Of a stretch of DNA of 58,045 nt, positions 43,373 to 53,294 are shown piece by piece. A program made the position numbers and the translations under genes. The notes under the pieces were generated by a model. That model was not told where the DNA came from. It saw nothing but the letters and a program-made list of their open reading frames with translations, and searched no databases. Position 1 is the stretch's first letter. Each line of letters starts with the position of its first letter. Source of the DNA: Nonomuraea zeae (lineage in GTDB: Bacteria; Actinomycetota; Actinomycetes; Streptosporangiales; Streptosporangiaceae); NCBI RefSeq assembly GCF_005889725.1, contig NZ_VCKX01000041.1, forward strand, positions 1 to 58,045, written 5' to 3'.

Positions 43373-43379
43373 AGCTGGG

Positions 43380-43453
43380 TCGGGGTGGCGGGATTTGAAC
43401 CCACGGCCTCTTCGTCCCGAACGAAGCGCGCTGCCAAGCTGCGCTACACCCCG
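43380..43453 (-). tRNA. tRNA-Pro (CGG)
   Basis: The minus strand folds into a 74-nt cloverleaf. The acceptor stem CGGGGTG pairs with CACCCCG; the anticodon stem CTTCG/CGAAG holds loop TTCGGGA with anticodon CGG; the T arm reads GTGGGTTCAAATCCCGC. CCA is not encoded. TAGACT at 43489-43484, 31 bases upstream, fits the -10 of stable-RNA promoters in actinomycetes. Confidence 0.95.
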
Positions 43454-43517
43454 GTGCACGCCGGTCTTGCGCGTGCTTGGAAAAGTCTAGCGGACTATCG
43501 GCGTACTTGTGACCGCG

Positions 43518-44408
43518 TTATCGGCGGGGCACCAGCGTGAGCAGAGAGGCCTCCGGGAAGCAGGCGAACCGGGCGGGAGCGTAGGGCGAGGTGCCGAGCC
43601 CGGCGGAGACGTGCAGCCAGGCGTTGTCGTGGCGGTTGAGGCCCTTCACCCGGGCCCGGTCGATGCCGCAGTTGGTGACCAGGGCGCCGTAGAAGGGGAT
43701 GCAGAGCTGGCCCCCGTGCGTGTGGCCGGCCAGCAGGAGCTGGTAGCCGTCGGCGGCGAAGCGGGTCATGTTGCGGGGCTCGGGCGAGTGCATGACGCCC
43801 AGCCGGAGGTCGGCGTCCGCGGGCGCGGGGCCGGCCACGAGGTCGTAGCGGTCGCGGGAGATGTGGGAGTCGTGGATGCCCGCCACGGCCACGTCCAGGT
43901 CGCCCACCTTGATGCGGGCCGTGGTGTTGTTCATGTCGAGCCAGCCCTCGGCCGCCATGCCCGCTCCCAGCTCCTCCCACGGCAGGCTGGGGACGTGCTG
44001 GCGGCGGTCGTTCTTGGAGGTGCGCCAGAGGTAGCGGGCCGGGTTTTTCGGCTTGGGCGCGTAGAGGTCGTTGGAGCCGTAGACGAACAGGCCGGGGCGC
44101 GACAGCAGGGGCTCCAGGGCGTGCAGGAGCGAGGGCACGGCCTGCGGGTGCGCGATCGAGTCGCCGGTGTTGACGACCAGGTCGGGCTTGAGCTCGCCCA
44201 GGGAGCGGACCCAGTTGATCAGCATCGTCCTGCCCGGTGTCAGGTGCAGGTCCGACAGGTGGAGGATGCGTACGGGACGCTGCCCACGCTCCAGCACCGG
44301 CACGTCGAAGCGGCGCAGGCGGAACCAGTTGCGCTCCACCACGGAGGCGTAACCCAGCCCGGCCAGGCCGAGACCGAGCATGGACAGTGGCACTGCGACG
44401 GCTTTCCT
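43518..44408 (-). CDS. Membrane-anchored metallophosphoesterase
   Basis: GTG 44408 gives 296 aa; the frame can extend to 44489 into the divergent promoter. One N-terminal hydrophobic segment (VAVPLSMLGLGLAGLGYA) anchors it. The calcineurin-like core has LHLSDLHLTPGR, NTGDSI, YGSNDLYAP (GNHD-type), GIHDSH and AGHTHGGQ, all dinuclear metal motifs. The substrate is unknown. It is divergent from the YqeY gene. Confidence 0.9.
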   Translation of the reverse strand, partial: RKAVAVPLSMLGLGLAGLGYASVVERNWFRLRRFDVPVLERGQRPVRILHLSDLHLTPGRTMLINWVRSLGELKPDLVVNTGDSIAHPQAVPSLLHALEPLLSRPGLFVYGSNDLYAPKPKNPARYLWRTSKNDRRQHVPSLPWEELGAGMAAEGWLDMNNTTARIKVGDLDVAVAGIHDSHISRDRYDLVAGPAPADADLRLGVMHSPEPRNMTRFAADGYQLLLAGHTHGGQLCIPFYGALVTNCGIDRARVKGLNRHDNAWLHVSAGLGTSPYAPARFACFPEASLLTLVPRR

Positions 44409-44479
44409 CACCCATTCATGATGCCCGACATCCGGTGCGAGGCGTCCGGGTAGTCCGCGCAGACGGCAAGATGGAGCGC

Positions 44480-44932
44480 ATGAGCGCAATGAAGGACAAG
44501 CTGAAGGCCGATCTGACGGCCTCGCTGAAGGCCGGGGACGCCGTACGCCTCCGGACGGTTCGCATGGCCCTGGCCGCGGTGAACGTCGAGGAGGTCGCCG
44601 GCAAGGAGGCCAGGGAGCTGACCGACGACGAGATCATCAAGGTCCTCACCAAGGAGGCCAAGAAGCGGCGCGAGGCGGCCGAGGCGTTCGGCAACGCGGG
44701 CCGCACCGAGCAGGCGCAGGCGGAGCTGGACGAGCAGGCGGTCCTGGAGGAATACCTGCCCGCGCAGCTCTCCGACGAGGAGCTGGCGCAGCTCGTCGAC
44801 GAGGCGATCGCCGAGACCGGCGCCTCGGGGCCGCAGGCGATGGGTCAGGTCATGAAGGTCGTCAACCCGAAGGTCGCCGGGCGGGCCGAGGGTGGCCGGG
44901 TCGCGGCGGCCGTCCGGGCCCGCCTCGCGTAA
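44480..44932 (+). CDS. GatB/YqeY domain protein
   Basis: ATG 44480 gives 150 aa; ATG 44471 and 44489 are alternatives. The protein has the family's N-terminal helices (KLKADLTASLKAGDAVRLRT), the EAKKRREAAEAFGNAGR segment and the C-terminal GQVMKVVNPKVAGRAEGGRV tail. YqeY resembles the tRNA-binding tail of GatB and is widespread, with no settled function. Confidence 0.92.
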   Translation: MSAMKDKLKADLTASLKAGDAVRLRTVRMALAAVNVEEVAGKEARELTDDEIIKVLTKEAKKRREAAEAFGNAGRTEQAQAELDEQAVLEEYLPAQLSDEELAQLVDEAIAETGASGPQAMGQVMKVVNPKVAGRAEGGRVAAAVRARLA

Positions 44933-45116
44933 GCGGCCCCTGTGCGGTTGCGGTCGGCGTCGGCGTCGGCTTGTGCGGTTCGGGTTCGGAGGCGGCCGCT
45001 TCGCTTAGCGGGTTCGGGTTCGGTCGTGCCAGGAGGCCTCCTTCCACATCTGGGGACGGAGGCCTCAGCGCCGCCGGCGAGCCCTCAGAGGCCCCTGGAG
45101 GCCCGCAGAGGGGCGC

Positions 45117-47387
45117 TCAGCGGCCCGGGGTGATCGGCCCCACCACAGGCCCGGCATCGCCGTTCCCGCCGCGTCCACGCCCGTTCCCCGGCCCGCCGTC
45201 GCCCCGCCCGTCCGGCGGGCCGTCCCCGTCCGGCGGGTTGAAGATGTCGAACGGGTCCCGAGGGCCCTTGTCTTCCTTCTTCTTCTTGGGCTTGGGCGCG
45301 CACTGCTCGGTGCAGCCGCCGAACCGCGAGCGATCCACCGGCGTGAACTCCGTCGGCTCGATCCCCTTCAGGGCGCTCATCATCGCGTCCTTCCAGATCC
45401 GCCCGGAGATGGAAGCTCCGTACACGTACGGGTAGTAGCGCCCGCCGATCGTGATCCCGATCAGCTTGTGGCTGGAGGTGCCGCGCGGGTCGCCCAGGCT
45501 GACGGCGGAGGCCAGGTTCGGGGTGTAACCGGCGAACCACGCCGACATGTAGTTGTCGGTCGTCCCGGTCTTGCCGGCCGCGTCCCGGCCGATGCCGCCG
45601 ACCTCCCGCATCGTGCCCTTGGTGAACACGCCGGACAGGATCCCGCTGACCGCGTCGGCGACCTCCTCCTCCAGCACCTGCGAGCACTTGGGCTTGTACT
45701 GCTTGGCCTTGCCGTTCCTGTCCTTGATCTCGGTGATCGCGAGCGGCCGGCAGTACTGGCCGCGCGAGGCGAAGACGGCGTACGAGCTGGCGATCGTCAC
45801 CGGGTCGACCTCGTTGACGCCCAGCGTGAACGTCTCCACCTCCGACAGCTTCTGCCCGTCGGACCGCTTGACCCCGAGCTTCTTGGCCATCTTGACGACC
45901 TTGCAGAGCGACACCTTCTCCTCCAGCCGGAGGAAGAACGTGTTCACCGAGCCCCAGGTGCCGGTCTCCAGCGTCTTGAAGCCGCCGCCGCCCTCGCTGG
46001 AGTTGCGCACGGTGTGGCTCGGGTCGCCGACGTTCTCGCCCTTGCAGTTCTTGAACGTGCTGTAGCCGCTCGCCTGGTAGCCCGCGGGGGCCGGGAAGCC
46101 GTCGCCGTACTTCAGACCCTCCTCCAGCGCCGTGGCCAGCGTGTAGACCTTGGCCGTCGAGCCCTGCTGGAACCCGCGGCCGCCACCGTGCGCCCCGTCG
46201 GCCACGATGTTGTAGCTCATCTCGTTCTTCTTCTTGCTGCCGCCGAACTTCCGCGAGGCCGCCATGGCCTTGATCTCACCGGTGCCGGGAACGACGATGG
46301 CCTGCGAGGCCACGGGCTTGTCCTTGGTGCTGACGTACTTCTTGATGGCCTTCTCGGCGGCCGCCTGCATCTTGGGGTCGATCGTGGTCTTGATCGTCAG
46401 GCCGCCGCGCTGGAGCAGCTTCCTGCGCTCGTCCTGGTTCTTGCCGAAGTCCTCGTTGTTGAGGATCTCGTACTGGACGTAGAGGCAGAAGTACGGGAAC
46501 TTGCTGGCCTCGCAGCCGCCGGGGAACTTCGTGTCCTTGTAGCCCAGCTTCTTCGCCTTGGCCTCGGTGGCCTCCGCCAGGGTGATCTTCTTGAGCTCGG
46601 CCATCCGGTCCAGCACGAGGTTGCGCCGCTCCAGCAGGCGCGCCCGCGACTCGGGGCCGACGTTGGGGTCGGTCCTGGCGGGGTTCTGGACGGCGCCGGC
46701 GAGCGTTGCGGACTCGACAAGGTTGAGCTCGGAGGCCGACTTGCCGAAGAAGCGCTTGGCCGCCGCCTGGATGCCGTGGGCGCCCGCGCCGAAGTAGGCG
46801 ATGTTGAGGTACTTCTCCAGGATCTGGTCCTTGGAGTATTTCCGCTCGATCGCCATGGCGTTGCGCAGCTCGGACAGCTTGCGCGAGACGGTCGGCGCGA
46901 TGGCCGCCTGCTGCTCCTCCGGCGTCTCGGCCTTGTTCACGAGCACCTGCTTGACGTACTGCTGGGTGATCGACGATCCACCCTGCATCACGCCGCCGCT
47001 GCTGAGATTCTTGAGCAGCGCTCTGGCCGTTCCCTCCACGTCGATCGGCCCGTGCTGGTAGAAACGGAAGTCCTCGATCGAGATCAGCGCCGTTTGCATG
47101 ATCGGGGCGACCTGGTCGAGACGGACAGACTGCCGGTTCTCGTAGTAGAACTGCGCAATCTGCTTGCCGTTGGCGTCGACCAGTTTGGTGCGCTCAGGCA
47201 GAGGGGGTTCGTCGAGTTCTTCGGGCTTGAGGTTGAGCCCCTCCATCGCGCTCTTCGCGGACACCCCGGCCCCGCCGACCGCGGGCAGGGCAACGGCGGC
47301 CGCGAGCACCCCGGCCGCCGTCGCTGCGATGACGAGACGCAGCACGTTCAAGACGGGGTTGGAGCGATCTTTGCGCTGAGCTTGCAC
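45117..47387 (-). CDS. Class A penicillin-binding protein (bifunctional transglycosylase/transpeptidase)
   Basis: GTG 47387 (756 aa) is preferred because GATAAG about 30 bases upstream could be the -10; a start at 47468 is possible. One N-terminal helix (LRLVIAATAAGVLAAAVALP) anchors it. The GT51 glycosyltransferase shows EDFRFYQH, GGSSITQQYVKQV and RKLSELRNAMAIERKYSK. The transpeptidase has STAK, SVN and KTGTT. A Gly/Pro/Asp-rich tail follows, and no PASTA domain is present. It polymerises and crosslinks peptidoglycan at the outer face. It is divergent from the wblA-like gene, as ponA2 is from whiB4 in mycobacteria. Confidence 0.94.
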   Translation of the reverse strand: MQAQRKDRSNPVLNVLRLVIAATAAGVLAAAVALPAVGGAGVSAKSAMEGLNLKPEELDEPPLPERTKLVDANGKQIAQFYYENRQSVRLDQVAPIMQTALISIEDFRFYQHGPIDVEGTARALLKNLSSGGVMQGGSSITQQYVKQVLVNKAETPEEQQAAIAPTVSRKLSELRNAMAIERKYSKDQILEKYLNIAYFGAGAHGIQAAAKRFFGKSASELNLVESATLAGAVQNPARTDPNVGPESRARLLERRNLVLDRMAELKKITLAEATEAKAKKLGYKDTKFPGGCEASKFPYFCLYVQYEILNNEDFGKNQDERRKLLQRGGLTIKTTIDPKMQAAAEKAIKKYVSTKDKPVASQAIVVPGTGEIKAMAASRKFGGSKKKNEMSYNIVADGAHGGGRGFQQGSTAKVYTLATALEEGLKYGDGFPAPAGYQASGYSTFKNCKGENVGDPSHTVRNSSEGGGGFKTLETGTWGSVNTFFLRLEEKVSLCKVVKMAKKLGVKRSDGQKLSEVETFTLGVNEVDPVTIASSYAVFASRGQYCRPLAITEIKDRNGKAKQYKPKCSQVLEEEVADAVSGILSGVFTKGTMREVGGIGRDAAGKTGTTDNYMSAWFAGYTPNLASAVSLGDPRGTSSHKLIGITIGGRYYPYVYGASISGRIWKDAMMSALKGIEPTEFTPVDRSRFGGCTEQCAPKPKKKKEDKGPRDPFDIFNPPDGDGPPDGRGDGGPGNGRGRGGNGDAGPVVGPITPGR

Positions 47388-47631
47388 GGTACCAAGGGTA
47401 CGTCGAAAGACTGGTCTTATCGGTAGCTCGACACCATTTCGCCTTGACTGGCGGGGGTGACTAGTCATTCCCGGTCAAGACTGCGGCGAGAAATTGGTCC
47501 TCTGGGGTCTGTCGGCCCGAACGTCTAGTTGCGTACGTTCTCCTCTGCGGCAACTGAATACGGAGGCTCGGCGCCCGCGCCCGTCGGCCCCAAATGAACG
47601 ACTGACCACCTAAGGGGAGTGGGGTCGAACA

Positions 47632-47928
47632 ATGTGGATCACGGATTGGACCTCCCGTGCCGCCTGTAAGGGTGCGGATCCGGATGCCCTGTTCGTGCAG
47701 GGCGCCGCGCAGAACAGAGCGAAGCTCATCTGCCGGGGTTGCCCGGTTCGTACCGAATGCCTCGCCGATGCACTGGACAATCGCATCGAGTTCGGGGTGT
47801 GGGGCGGTATGACTGAACGGGAGCGTCGTGCGCTGCTTCGACGGCGACCTGACGTGGACTCGTGGCGCGAGCTGCTCGAGTCCGCCAAGGAAGAGTACGA
47901 ACGAACCAACGAGCTGATCGCGGGCTGA
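47632..47928 (+). CDS. wblA: WhiB-family regulator of the WblA/WhiB4 type
   Basis: The 98-aa product has the four iron-sulfur Cys (C12, C34, C37, C43; CRGC between), the GVWGG turn (55-59) and a basic C-terminal helix (ERERRALLRRR). In mycobacteria WhiB4 and in Streptomyces WblA sit beside the same PBP and ArsA genes; WblA affects development and antibiotic control and WhiB4 is a redox-sensing regulator (family knowledge). The orthology rests on synteny plus motif. Confidence 0.88.
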   Translation: MWITDWTSRAACKGADPDALFVQGAAQNRAKLICRGCPVRTECLADALDNRIEFGVWGGMTERERRALLRRRPDVDSWRELLESAKEEYERTNELIAG

Positions 47929-47946
47929 TCCAGGCCCGCGAGTGAT

Positions 47947-47977
47947 GTACGGCCGGCGCCGCCCGCCGGCCGTACTT

Positions 47978-47978
<1 letters not shown>
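47947..47978. terminator. Bidirectional hairpin terminator
   Basis: GTACGGCCGGC (47947-47957) and GCCGGCCGTAC (47965-47975) form a perfect 11-bp stem with a 7-base loop, followed by TTT. It separates the convergent wblA and ArsA genes. Confidence 0.85.
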
Positions 47979-49101
<1,123 letters not shown>

Positions 49102-49105
<4 letters not shown>

Positions 49106-50115
49106 GCTGCTCCCTGGGTGCGGATGCTCTCTGCCAGCTCGTACAGGCCGGCCAGATCGACGCCGTCGGCCAGCAAGGGCAGCTCGAAACTCGTCAGCCC
49201 GGCCGCGGCCAGCGACTCGCGCTCCGTGCGCTCCAGCTCGGTGCGGTGGGCGTGCTCGGCGACCTCGTCCGCGAGGGCCTCGGCCATCGCGGTGGCCTCG
49301 GCGCCGTCGGTGACCCCGGCCGCCTTCAGCCCGAGCACGAGCTCCCCTACGTCGAAGCGGCCCTTGACAGCCGTGTCAAGAGCGGCCTGGGGCAGCAGGG
49401 ATTCGCGCACCATGTTGATGAAAATCCCACCGGAAGGCAGCCCTGCGGCGCGTGATTCGGCGATGCCGTCGAGCGTCTCCTGGACCGGCATCTCCTCCAG
49501 CAACGTGACGAAATGCACAGCCGTCTCAGGAGATTTCACGACCCCGCGTACCAGGTCGGAATGGTTCTTGATCGGCCCGACCCTGGCCAGGCCCGCCACC
49601 TCCTCGGTGACGTTCAGGAAGCGCGTGATGCGGCCGGTGGGCGGTGCGTCGAGCACGACGGCGTCGTAGACCCGGCGGCCGTTCTTGGCCCGCCTGCGCA
49701 CGGCCTCGGTCGTCTTGCCCGTGACCAGCACGTCGCGGAAGCCGGGGGCCACGGTGGTGGCGAAGTCGACGATGCCCATCTTGGTCAGCGCCCGCCCGGC
49801 CCTGCGCATCCCGTAGAACATCTCCATGTACTCGAGCATGGCCTCTTCGGGATCGATCGCCAGCGCGTACACGTCACCGCCCGACGGCGCCACGGCGATC
49901 TTGCGCTCCTCGTAGGGCAGCGGCGGGCGGTCGAAGATCTGGGCGATGCCCTGCCTGCCCTCCACCTCCACCAGCAGCACCTTGCGGCCGCCCGCGGCCA
50001 GGGCTAGGGCCAGGGCGGCGGCGACGGTCGTCTTGCCGGTCCCGCCCTTGCCGGTGACGACGTGCAGCCGTACGCCGGCCCAGGCCGGCGTCGGATCTCT
50101 GTCCGGAGAGTCCAC
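49102..50115 (-). CDS. ArsA-like ATPase (Rv3679 type)
   Basis: GTG 50115 gives 337 aa. Walker A is VTGKGGTGKTTVAAAL, with DAPPTGRITRFLN as the switch motif. It is the first gene of the ArsA pair and is coupled to its partner by a GTGA overlap. The two proteins are homologous but clearly diverged, which suggests a heteromeric complex, as in mycobacteria (inference by synteny). Confidence 0.92.
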
Positions 50116-50163
50116 GTTTCGAGGCTACCGAACGGTTACTTGTCGAAAGCCGACGACCACCCT

Positions 50164-50192
50164 TTGAGATTGCTCACACCTCGTCTTATGAG
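50164..50192 (+). promoter_or_regulatory. Promoter of the DUF4177-RidA operon
   Basis: TTGAGA (50164-50169), a 17-base spacer and TATGAG (50187-50192) match the housekeeping consensus (5/6 and 4/6). The start codon at 50205 is 13 bases downstream, so the leader is very short. CGTCT/AGACG forms a small hairpin over the -10. Confidence 0.65.
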
Positions 50193-50204
50193 ACGCTGAC
50201 GCTC

Positions 50205-50360
50205 ATGAAGAAATGGGAGTACCTCACGGCCCCTGTGCTGATCCACAACACGAAGATGATTCTCGACAACTTCGGGTCCGACGGCTGGGAGCTGGTCCAG
50301 ATCGTCCAGGGCGCCACGCCCGAGCAGCTCGTCGCCTACTTCAAGAGGGAGAAGCAGTGA
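50205..50360 (+). CDS. DUF4177-like 51-aa protein
   Basis: ATG 50205 to TGA 50358-50360 encodes 51 aa: an N-terminal KKWEYLTAPVLIHN, then DNFGSDGWELVQIV and a charged tail. The GWELV pattern is that of DUF4177, and mycobacteria carry a similar short gene beside their RidA gene in this region. It overlaps the next gene's start in GTGA, so they are coupled. Function unknown. Confidence 0.88.
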   Translation: MKKWEYLTAPVLIHNTKMILDNFGSDGWELVQIVQGATPEQLVAYFKREKQ

Positions 50361-50815
50361 CCCCCGAGCAGAGGATCGAGGAGCTCGGTCTCACGCTGCC
50401 CGCGCCCGTCACGCCGCTGGCCTCCTACGTGCCCACCGCGCGTACGGGCGACCTGGTCTACACCTCGGGCCAGGTGCCGATGCTGGAGGGCAAGCTGCAC
50501 CAGACCGGCAAGCTGGGCGTGGACCTCGGGGTCGACGAGGGCAGGGCGCAGGCCCGCATCTGCGTGCTGAACGCGCTCGCGGCCCTGAAGGCCGAGGTCG
50601 GTGAGCTGTCCAGGGTGCGGCGGATCGTCAAGGTCGTGGTGTTCGTGGCCAGCGCTCCCGACTTCATCGAGCAGCCGCAGGTGGCCAACGGCGCCAGCGA
50701 CCTGCTCGCGGAGGTGTTCGGCGAGCAGGGCAAGCACGCCCGCAGCGCGGTCGGGGTGGCGGCGCTGCCGCTCGACGCTCCGGTGGAGGTGGAGCTGATC
50801 GCAGAAGTGGCCTGA
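50357..50815 (+). CDS. RidA/YjgF-family enamine/imine deaminase
   Basis: GTG 50357 overlaps the DUF4177 stop, with GGGAG five bases upstream; 152 aa. The family's GDLVYTSGQVPMLEGKL, the Arg in VRRIVKVVVFVAS and the C-terminal VELIAEVA are present. RidA proteins hydrolyse reactive enamines/imines from PLP enzymes. The mycobacterial counterpart is Rv3678c by position. Confidence 0.92.
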   Translation: MTPEQRIEELGLTLPAPVTPLASYVPTARTGDLVYTSGQVPMLEGKLHQTGKLGVDLGVDEGRAQARICVLNALAALKAEVGELSRVRRIVKVVVFVASAPDFIEQPQVANGASDLLAEVFGEQGKHARSAVGVAALPLDAPVEVELIAEVA

Positions 50816-50863
50816 GAGCGGGGATATGTCACGATGACCGAGTGATGTTCTAAAGGAGGTCAT

Positions 50864-51676
50864 GTGACCGGATTCCCGCTTCCAGCCGAGCTCGCCGCGC
50901 GGGCACGGGACCTGATGGCCGGACGGGTCGAGCCGGTGCCCGCGCGCGACGCCGCCACGGTGGTGATCCTGCGCCCCGGCACCGGAGGGCCGGAGGTCTA
51001 CCTGCTCCGGCGGAAGGCCACGATGGCGTTCGCCGCGGGCGCGTACGTGTTCCCCGGCGGCTCCGTGGACCCGCGCGACACCGACCAGGCCGTCGCCTGG
51101 GCCGGGCCGTCGCCCGCCGAGTGGGGCGCACTCTTCCACGCCGGGGAGCAGGTCGCCCGCGGGCTGGTGTGCGCGGCCGTACGCGAGACGTTCGAGGAGT
51201 CCGGCGTGCTGCTGGCCGGTCCGGGGCCCGACTCCGTGGTCGCCGACACGACGGGCGACGACTGGGAGGCCGACCGGCTGGCCCTGATCGACCGGAGCCT
51301 GGCCTTCGCCGACTTCCTCGCCAGGCGCGGCCTGGTGCTCCGCTCCGACCTGCTCAAGCCGTGGGCGCACTGGATCACGCCGGAGATCGAGCAGCGGCGC
51401 TTCGACACCCGCTTCTTCGTCGCGGTGCTGCCGGAGGGGCAGCGTACGCGTGACGTGGGCGGGGAGGCCGACCAGGTCGTGTGGCAGCGCCCGTCGCGGG
51501 CGCTGGAGCTGGCGCATCAGGGGGAGATCTTCCTGATGCCGCCGACCTACGCCACGCTGGGCGAGCTGTCGGCGCACGCGGACGTGGCGGGCGTCCTGGC
51601 GGCCCCTAGGGAGATCGTGACCATCATGCCGAGAGCCGTGGAGATCGAGGGCGAGATGCGGCTGGTGACGACGTGA
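50864..51676 (+). CDS. NUDIX hydrolase
   Basis: GTG 50864 follows a strong AAAGGAGGT; 270 aa. The NUDIX box is recognisable as GLVCAAVRETFEESGVLL, preceded by FPGGSVDPRD and followed by a long C-terminal domain with LKPWAHWITPEIEQRRFDTR. That architecture is shared with the NUDT19-like branch, acting on CoA-type or nucleoside diphosphate substrates (inference). It is coupled to the MBL gene by GTGA. Confidence 0.92.
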   Translation: MTGFPLPAELAARARDLMAGRVEPVPARDAATVVILRPGTGGPEVYLLRRKATMAFAAGAYVFPGGSVDPRDTDQAVAWAGPSPAEWGALFHAGEQVARGLVCAAVRETFEESGVLLAGPGPDSVVADTTGDDWEADRLALIDRSLAFADFLARRGLVLRSDLLKPWAHWITPEIEQRRFDTRFFVAVLPEGQRTRDVGGEADQVVWQRPSRALELAHQGEIFLMPPTYATLGELSAHADVAGVLAAPREIVTIMPRAVEIEGEMRLVTT

Positions 51677-52461
51677 GCGGCCTGTACATCCCGCTCGGCA
51701 CGCCCGACGGGTCCCGTACGGAGCACGCCGAGAACCTGCTCGCCCCCAACCCCTCGCTCATGACGCTCGACGGCACCAACACGTGGGTCATCGGGGGCGA
51801 AGAGGTCGTGGTGATCGATCCCGGGCCGGACGACGAGTCGCATCTGCGCCGCGTACAGGAGCATCTGGGAGAGCGCCGCGTCACCGAGATCCTGCTCACC
51901 CACGGCCATTTCGACCACAGCGGCGGCGCCAAACGCTTCGCCGGGATGGTGGGGGCGCCCGTGCGCGCCCTCGACCCGCGCCACCGACTTGGCGGGGAAG
52001 GGCTCGGCGACGGCGACGTGGTGGCCGTGGACGGCCTGGAGATCCACGTGTACGGGACGCCGGGGCACTCGTTCGACTCGCTGTGCTTCTGGCTGCCGCA
52101 GGACAAGGCCATGCTGACCGGCGACACGATCCTCGGCAGGGGCACCACGATCATCGCCCGCGACGGAGGGCTGGCCGACTATCTGCGCAGCCTCGACCGG
52201 CTCAGGGCGGCCGCGGAGAGCCTGGCGGCGCAGGCGCTGCTGCCCGGCCACGGCCCGGTGCTCGCCGACCCGATCGGCGCGCTGGACGGCTACATCGCGC
52301 ACCGGCGCGAGCGGCTGGACCAGATCAGGGCGGCGCGCGAGCAGGGCGCGCGCACGCCACGCGAGATCGTCCGCGTGGTGTACGCCGACGTCGACAGGTC
52401 GCTCTGGCCGGCCGCCGAGATGGCGGTGCTGGCCCAGCTGGACTATCTGGACCGGTTGTAG
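51673..52461 (+). CDS. MBL-fold hydrolase (LACTB2/Rv3677c type)
   Basis: GTG 51673 overlaps the NUDIX stop; 262 aa. The metal motifs are THGHFDHSGG, GTPGHSFDS and LTGDTILG, and a C-terminal winged-helix-like domain (HRRERLDQIRAAREQGARTP) follows, typical of LACTB2-like ribonuclease-fold proteins. It ends 19 bases inside the 3' end of the convergent crp gene. Confidence 0.92.
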   Translation: MSGLYIPLGTPDGSRTEHAENLLAPNPSLMTLDGTNTWVIGGEEVVVIDPGPDDESHLRRVQEHLGERRVTEILLTHGHFDHSGGAKRFAGMVGAPVRALDPRHRLGGEGLGDGDVVAVDGLEIHVYGTPGHSFDSLCFWLPQDKAMLTGDTILGRGTTIIARDGGLADYLRSLDRLRAAAESLAAQALLPGHGPVLADPIGALDGYIAHRRERLDQIRAAREQGARTPREIVRVVYADVDRSLWPAAEMAVLAQLDYLDRL

Positions 52462-53123
52462 AGCCGGTCCATGTCGAGGATGACCACGGCCTTGGCCTCG
52501 ATCCGCAGCCAGCCACGCTGGGCGAAGTCGGCCAGCGCCTTGTTGACCGTCTCGCGCGAGGCGCCGACGAGCTGGGCGAGCTCCTCCTGGGTCAGGTCGT
52601 GGTGCACCCGCAGCCCGTCGTCGGTCTTGGTGCCGAACCGCTCGGCCAGGTCGAGCAGCTGCTTGGCCACGCGTCCCGGCACGTCGGTGAAGACCAGGTC
52701 GGCCAGGACGTCGTTGGTGCGGCGCAGCCGCTGGGCGAGGGCGCGCAGCAGGTGCAGAGCCACCTCGGGCCGGCCGGTCAGCCAGGGGCGCAGGTCGTCG
52801 TGGCCCAGCCCGGCCAGTCGCACGTCGGTCAGCGCGGTCGCGGTGGCCGTACGGGGCCTCGGGTCGAACAGGGACAACTCGCCGAACATCTCGCTCGGCC
52901 CCAGCACGCTCAGCAGGTTTTCCCGCCCGTCAGGGGACGTGCGGGACAGCTTGATCTTGCCCTCCAGCACGACGTAGAGCCGGTCGCCGGTCTCGTTCTC
53001 GTGGAAGAGCGTCTGTCCCTTGGACAGCTGGACCTCGGTGATGCTCGTCCGCAGCGCCGCGGCGCTCTCACGGTCGAGCGCGGCGAACAGGGGGGCCTTG
53101 CCCAGCACATCTTCGGTGTTCAC
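52443..53123 (-). CDS. crp: CRP/FNR-family transcriptional regulator (Rv3676-type)
   Basis: GTG 53123 with GAGGAGG four bases upstream gives 226 aa. The cNMP-binding roll (LSKGQTLFHENETGDRLYVV, then FGELSLFDPRPRTATATAL) and the winged helix (DLTQEELAQLVGASRETVNK) are intact. It matches the mycobacterial Crp (Rv3676) by sequence pattern and position. The phosphate-loop motif GELSLFDPRPRTATA supports cAMP binding. Confidence 0.93.
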   Translation of the reverse strand: MNTEDVLGKAPLFAALDRESAAALRTSITEVQLSKGQTLFHENETGDRLYVVLEGKIKLSRTSPDGRENLLSVLGPSEMFGELSLFDPRPRTATATALTDVRLAGLGHDDLRPWLTGRPEVALHLLRALAQRLRRTNDVLADLVFTDVPGRVAKQLLDLAERFGTKTDDGLRVHHDLTQEELAQLVGASRETVNKALADFAQRGWLRIEAKAVVILDMDRLYNRSR

Positions 53124-53294
53124 TCTGCCTCCTCTGCTGCCATTGTGACTCACCCCACTCCGAGCAGCACACACAGGTTATGGGAATGCCGGAGTGTTCG
53201 GAGCCTGCCCTGATGGGTGAAGTCCCGGGGGAAACGTACCCGACGGAGGAATTTGTACCGCTATCGGCACCGGCTGCCCGCTACGGGCGCCGCT

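Noticed and set aside
41149..43437. 762-codon minus-strand frame opposite the beta-helix gene and running into the tRNA
   Set aside because: It reads through terminators and the tRNA and its translation is Val/Arg/Gly-rich noise.
43009..43540. Two plus-strand frames (121 and 122 codons) around the tRNA
   Set aside because: One runs through the terminator and the tRNA; neither has coding bias or a known domain.
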